A stretch of 64,000 nt of DNA from Ramlibacter sp. (lineage in GTDB: Bacteria > Pseudomonadota > Gammaproteobacteria > Burkholderiales > Burkholderiaceae_C). Position numbers and translations under genes: made by a program. The notes under the pieces were generated by a model that saw only the letters and a list, made by a program, of their open reading frames with translations, was not told where the DNA came from and ran no database searches. The DNA lies in contig JAHBZM010000001.1 of NCBI GenBank assembly GCA_019635435.1, forward strand, positions 3,162,001 through 3,226,000. The letters are read 5' to 3'. The stretch's first letter is position 1, and each line of letters begins with the position of its first letter. This document shows, piece after piece, positions 62,219 to 64,000 of this stretch.

Positions 62219-62378
62219 CGGGGTGCGCGACTGGCGATAGGCGCGGCGCCCCCAGCGGGCAGCCCGTGCTGACGTGGACCACCGCAGCCCCTGCGGACAA
62301 CCACTGGGAAGCGCACCGCCCGGTTTGATCAAGATCATTGAGCAGGCCCGTGGCGTTTCAGCCGTTCGCCTGGGCAGC
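62219..62378 (+). ncRNA. ZTP (pfl) riboswitch upstream of glyA
   Basis: The leader holds the conserved parts of the pfl motif in order: GGGTGCGCGACTGGCGATAG (62221-62240), GTGGACCACCG (62274-62284), CCACTGGGAAGCG (62301-62313) and GCCGTTCGCCTGGGCA (62361-62376). The class binds ZTP/ZMP, which build up when 10-formyl-tetrahydrofolate is short, and turns on one-carbon and purine genes; glyA is a known target in proteobacteria. The last element ends 40 bases before the start codon. The linker before the final stem is long. Confidence 0.9.
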
Positions 62379-62416
62379 CCGTGCCTTGCACCGGGACCAC
62401 GTCTTGAAGGACTGCC

Positions 62417-63661
62417 ATGTACGACCGCCACATTCTTGTTGAACAGACCGACCCCGAGCTTTGGGCCGCCATCCAGGCCGAGAACGCGCGCCAGGAACAC
62501 CACATCGAGCTGATCGCCAGCGAGAACTACGCCTCGCCGGCCGTGATGGCCGCGCAGGGCACCCAGCTCACCAACAAATACGCCGAGGGCTATCCCGGCA
62601 AGCGCTACTACGGCGGCTGCGAGCACGTGGACGTGGCCGAACAACTGGCGATCGACCGCGTCAAGCAGATCTTTGGCGCGCAGGCCGCCAACGTGCAGGC
62701 GCACTGCGGCGCGTCGGCCAATGAGGCCGTGTTCCTGGCCTTCCTCAAGCCCGGCGACACCATCATGGGCATGAGCCTGGCCGAGGGCGGCCACCTGACC
62801 CACGGCATGGCACTCAACATGAGCGGCAAGTGGTTCAACGTGGTGAGCTACGGCCTGAACCACAAGGAAGAGATCGACTACGACGCCATGGAGCGCAAGG
62901 CGCACGAGACGAAGCCCAAGCTCATCATTGCGGGCGCCTCCGCCTACAGCCTGCGAATCGACTTTGAGCGTTTTGCCAAGGTTGCCCGGGACGTGGGCGC
63001 CATCTTCATGGTGGACATGGCGCACTATGCCGGCCTGATTGCGGCTGGCGAATACCCCAACCCGGTGCCCCACGCCGACGTGGTGACCTCCACCACCCAC
63101 AAGAGCCTGCGCGGCCCGCGCGGCGGCATCATCCTCATGAAGGCCGAGCACGAAAAGGCCATCAACAGCGCCATCTTCCCCGGCCTGCAGGGCGGCCCGC
63201 TGATGCACGTGATCGCCGCCAAGGCCGTGGCTTTCAAGGAAGCTCTGATGCCCGAGTTCAAGGCCTACCAGCAGCAGGTGGCCAGGAACGCGATTGTGGT
63301 GGCTGAAACATTGGTGCAGCGCGGCCTGCGCATTGTCAGCGGCCGCACCGAAAGCCATGTGATGCTGGTGGACCTGCGGGCCAAGGGCATCACCGGCAAG
63401 GAAGCCGAGGCCGTGCTGGGCAGCGCCCACATGACCATCAACAAGAACGCCATCCCCAACGACCCGGAAAAGCCCATGGTGACCAGCGGCGTGCGCATTG
63501 GCACCCCGGCCATGACCACCCGCGGCTTCAAGGAAGAAGAAGCGCGGCTCACGGCCAACCTGATTGCCGACGTGCTGGACAACCCCCGCGACGCGGCCAA
63601 CATCGAGGCCGTGCGTGCCAAGGTCAACGCCCTGACGGCCCGCTTCCCGGTCTACAAGTGA
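62417..63661 (+). CDS. glyA: serine hydroxymethyltransferase
   Basis: PLP enzyme that converts serine to glycine and loads a one-carbon unit on tetrahydrofolate. The 414-residue protein has IELIASENYASPAVM, YPGKRYYGGCEHVD and the PLP-Lys in TSTTHKSLRGPRGG. Full length. TTGAAGGA lies upstream of the ATG. Controlled by the ZTP riboswitch in its leader. The nrdR gene follows 7 bases after its stop, and the pair is conserved in betaproteobacteria. Confidence 0.98.
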   Translation: MYDRHILVEQTDPELWAAIQAENARQEHHIELIASENYASPAVMAAQGTQLTNKYAEGYPGKRYYGGCEHVDVAEQLAIDRVKQIFGAQAANVQAHCGASANEAVFLAFLKPGDTIMGMSLAEGGHLTHGMALNMSGKWFNVVSYGLNHKEEIDYDAMERKAHETKPKLIIAGASAYSLRIDFERFAKVARDVGAIFMVDMAHYAGLIAAGEYPNPVPHADVVTSTTHKSLRGPRGGIILMKAEHEKAINSAIFPGLQGGPLMHVIAAKAVAFKEALMPEFKAYQQQVARNAIVVAETLVQRGLRIVSGRTESHVMLVDLRAKGITGKEAEAVLGSAHMTINKNAIPNDPEKPMVTSGVRIGTPAMTTRGFKEEEARLTANLIADVLDNPRDAANIEAVRAKVNALTARFPVYK

Positions 63662-63668
63662 CGCCCCG

Positions 63669-64000
63669 ATGAAATGCCCGTTCTGCGGACATGCGGAGAC
63701 CCAGGTGGTCGAGACACGCGTGTCCGAGGACGGCGACTTCATCCGCCGCCGGCGCCAGTGCGGTGCCTGCGAGAAGCGCTTCACGACCTATGAGCACCCT
63801 GAGGTCAACTTCCCGGCCGTCGTCAAGAAGGACGGCCGGCGCATCGAATTTGACCGCACCAAGCTGGTCGCCTCGATGAACCTGGCGCTGCGCAAGCGCC
63901 CCGTGAGCACCGAGCAGATCGACAGCGCGATCGAGCGCATCGAGGAAAAGCTGCTCAACCTGGGTGTGCGCGAACTGGCATCGAACCGGATCGGCGAACT
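63669..64000 (+). CDS. nrdR: transcriptional repressor NrdR, partial (3' end outside window)
   Basis: Zinc-ribbon and ATP-cone repressor of ribonucleotide reductase genes. The first 110 residues are present: MKCPFCGHAETQVVETR, the second Cys pair in QCGACEKRFTTYE, then the start of the ATP-cone (VVKKDGRRIEFDRTKL). The reading frame is open to the window edge. It begins 7 bases after glyA. Confidence 0.96.
   Translation, partial: MKCPFCGHAETQVVETRVSEDGDFIRRRRQCGACEKRFTTYEHPEVNFPAVVKKDGRRIEFDRTKLVASMNLALRKRPVSTEQIDSAIERIEEKLLNLGVRELASNRIGE

Overview
The window is a GC-rich bacterial chromosome segment. Gene content and order (tRNA-Leu/tig/clpP/clpX/lon, accA/alkA-like/cysS, ppiB/lpxH, glyA/nrdR) and the abundance of Bug-type, TRAP and TTT solute-binding transporters point to Burkholderiales, most likely Comamonadaceae. 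The genus cannot be fixed from this sequence. There is no sign of prophage, insertion sequence or CRISPR.

Layout. 1-6546: a Gly-Cys-Leu tRNA cluster and the protein-quality-control block lon, clpX, clpP, tig with a further tRNA-Leu, all on the minus strand. 6625-11053: an RND efflux pump and its lipoprotein adaptor behind a strong promoter that carries a TetR-type operator. 11072-16207: a squalene-synthase-like gene overlapping hpnD, an HAD hydrolase, hemH, a ProQ/FinO protein and an SH3b protein.

16275-28607 is the most interesting part. It holds a secreted poly(3-hydroxybutyrate) (PHB) depolymerase, a lipoprotein 3-hydroxybutyrate-oligomer hydrolase, a complete LIV-type ABC importer (two ATPases, two permeases), two different periplasmic binding proteins, an alpha/beta hydrolase and a PAS-containing sigma-54 activator. 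In front of the first binding protein lie a near-consensus -24/-12 promoter and two identical 17-bp palindromes. I read this as a sigma-54-controlled PHB scavenging locus: depolymerise outside, cleave oligomers, import the products by a LIV-type importer.

28635-46149 is a transport region: a tctCBA tricarboxylate transporter with its TctDE two-component system, Hsp15, a TAXI-type TRAP system with a racemase-like protein, then a class III aminotransferase, a LysR regulator, a DctP-type TRAP system and an amidase. 46315-52229 is housekeeping (tRNA-Ser, lysC, tilS, accA, a DNA glycosylase, cysS). 52404-57666 is a tightly packed envelope and folding set (TPR protein, L,D-transpeptidase, PpiA, PpiB, LpxH, MtfA). 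57688-64000 has a large DUF349 protein, an 880-base non-coding stretch, a lytic transglycosylase, a ZTP riboswitch leading glyA, and the start of nrdR.

Four copies of a short dispersed repeat (GGAGTCCAGG core plus a GCTA...TAGC hairpin) sit exactly at gene 3' ends (about 9.8, 16.2, 34.4 and 57.6 kb). Several of them supply the final codons or the stop codon of the host gene.
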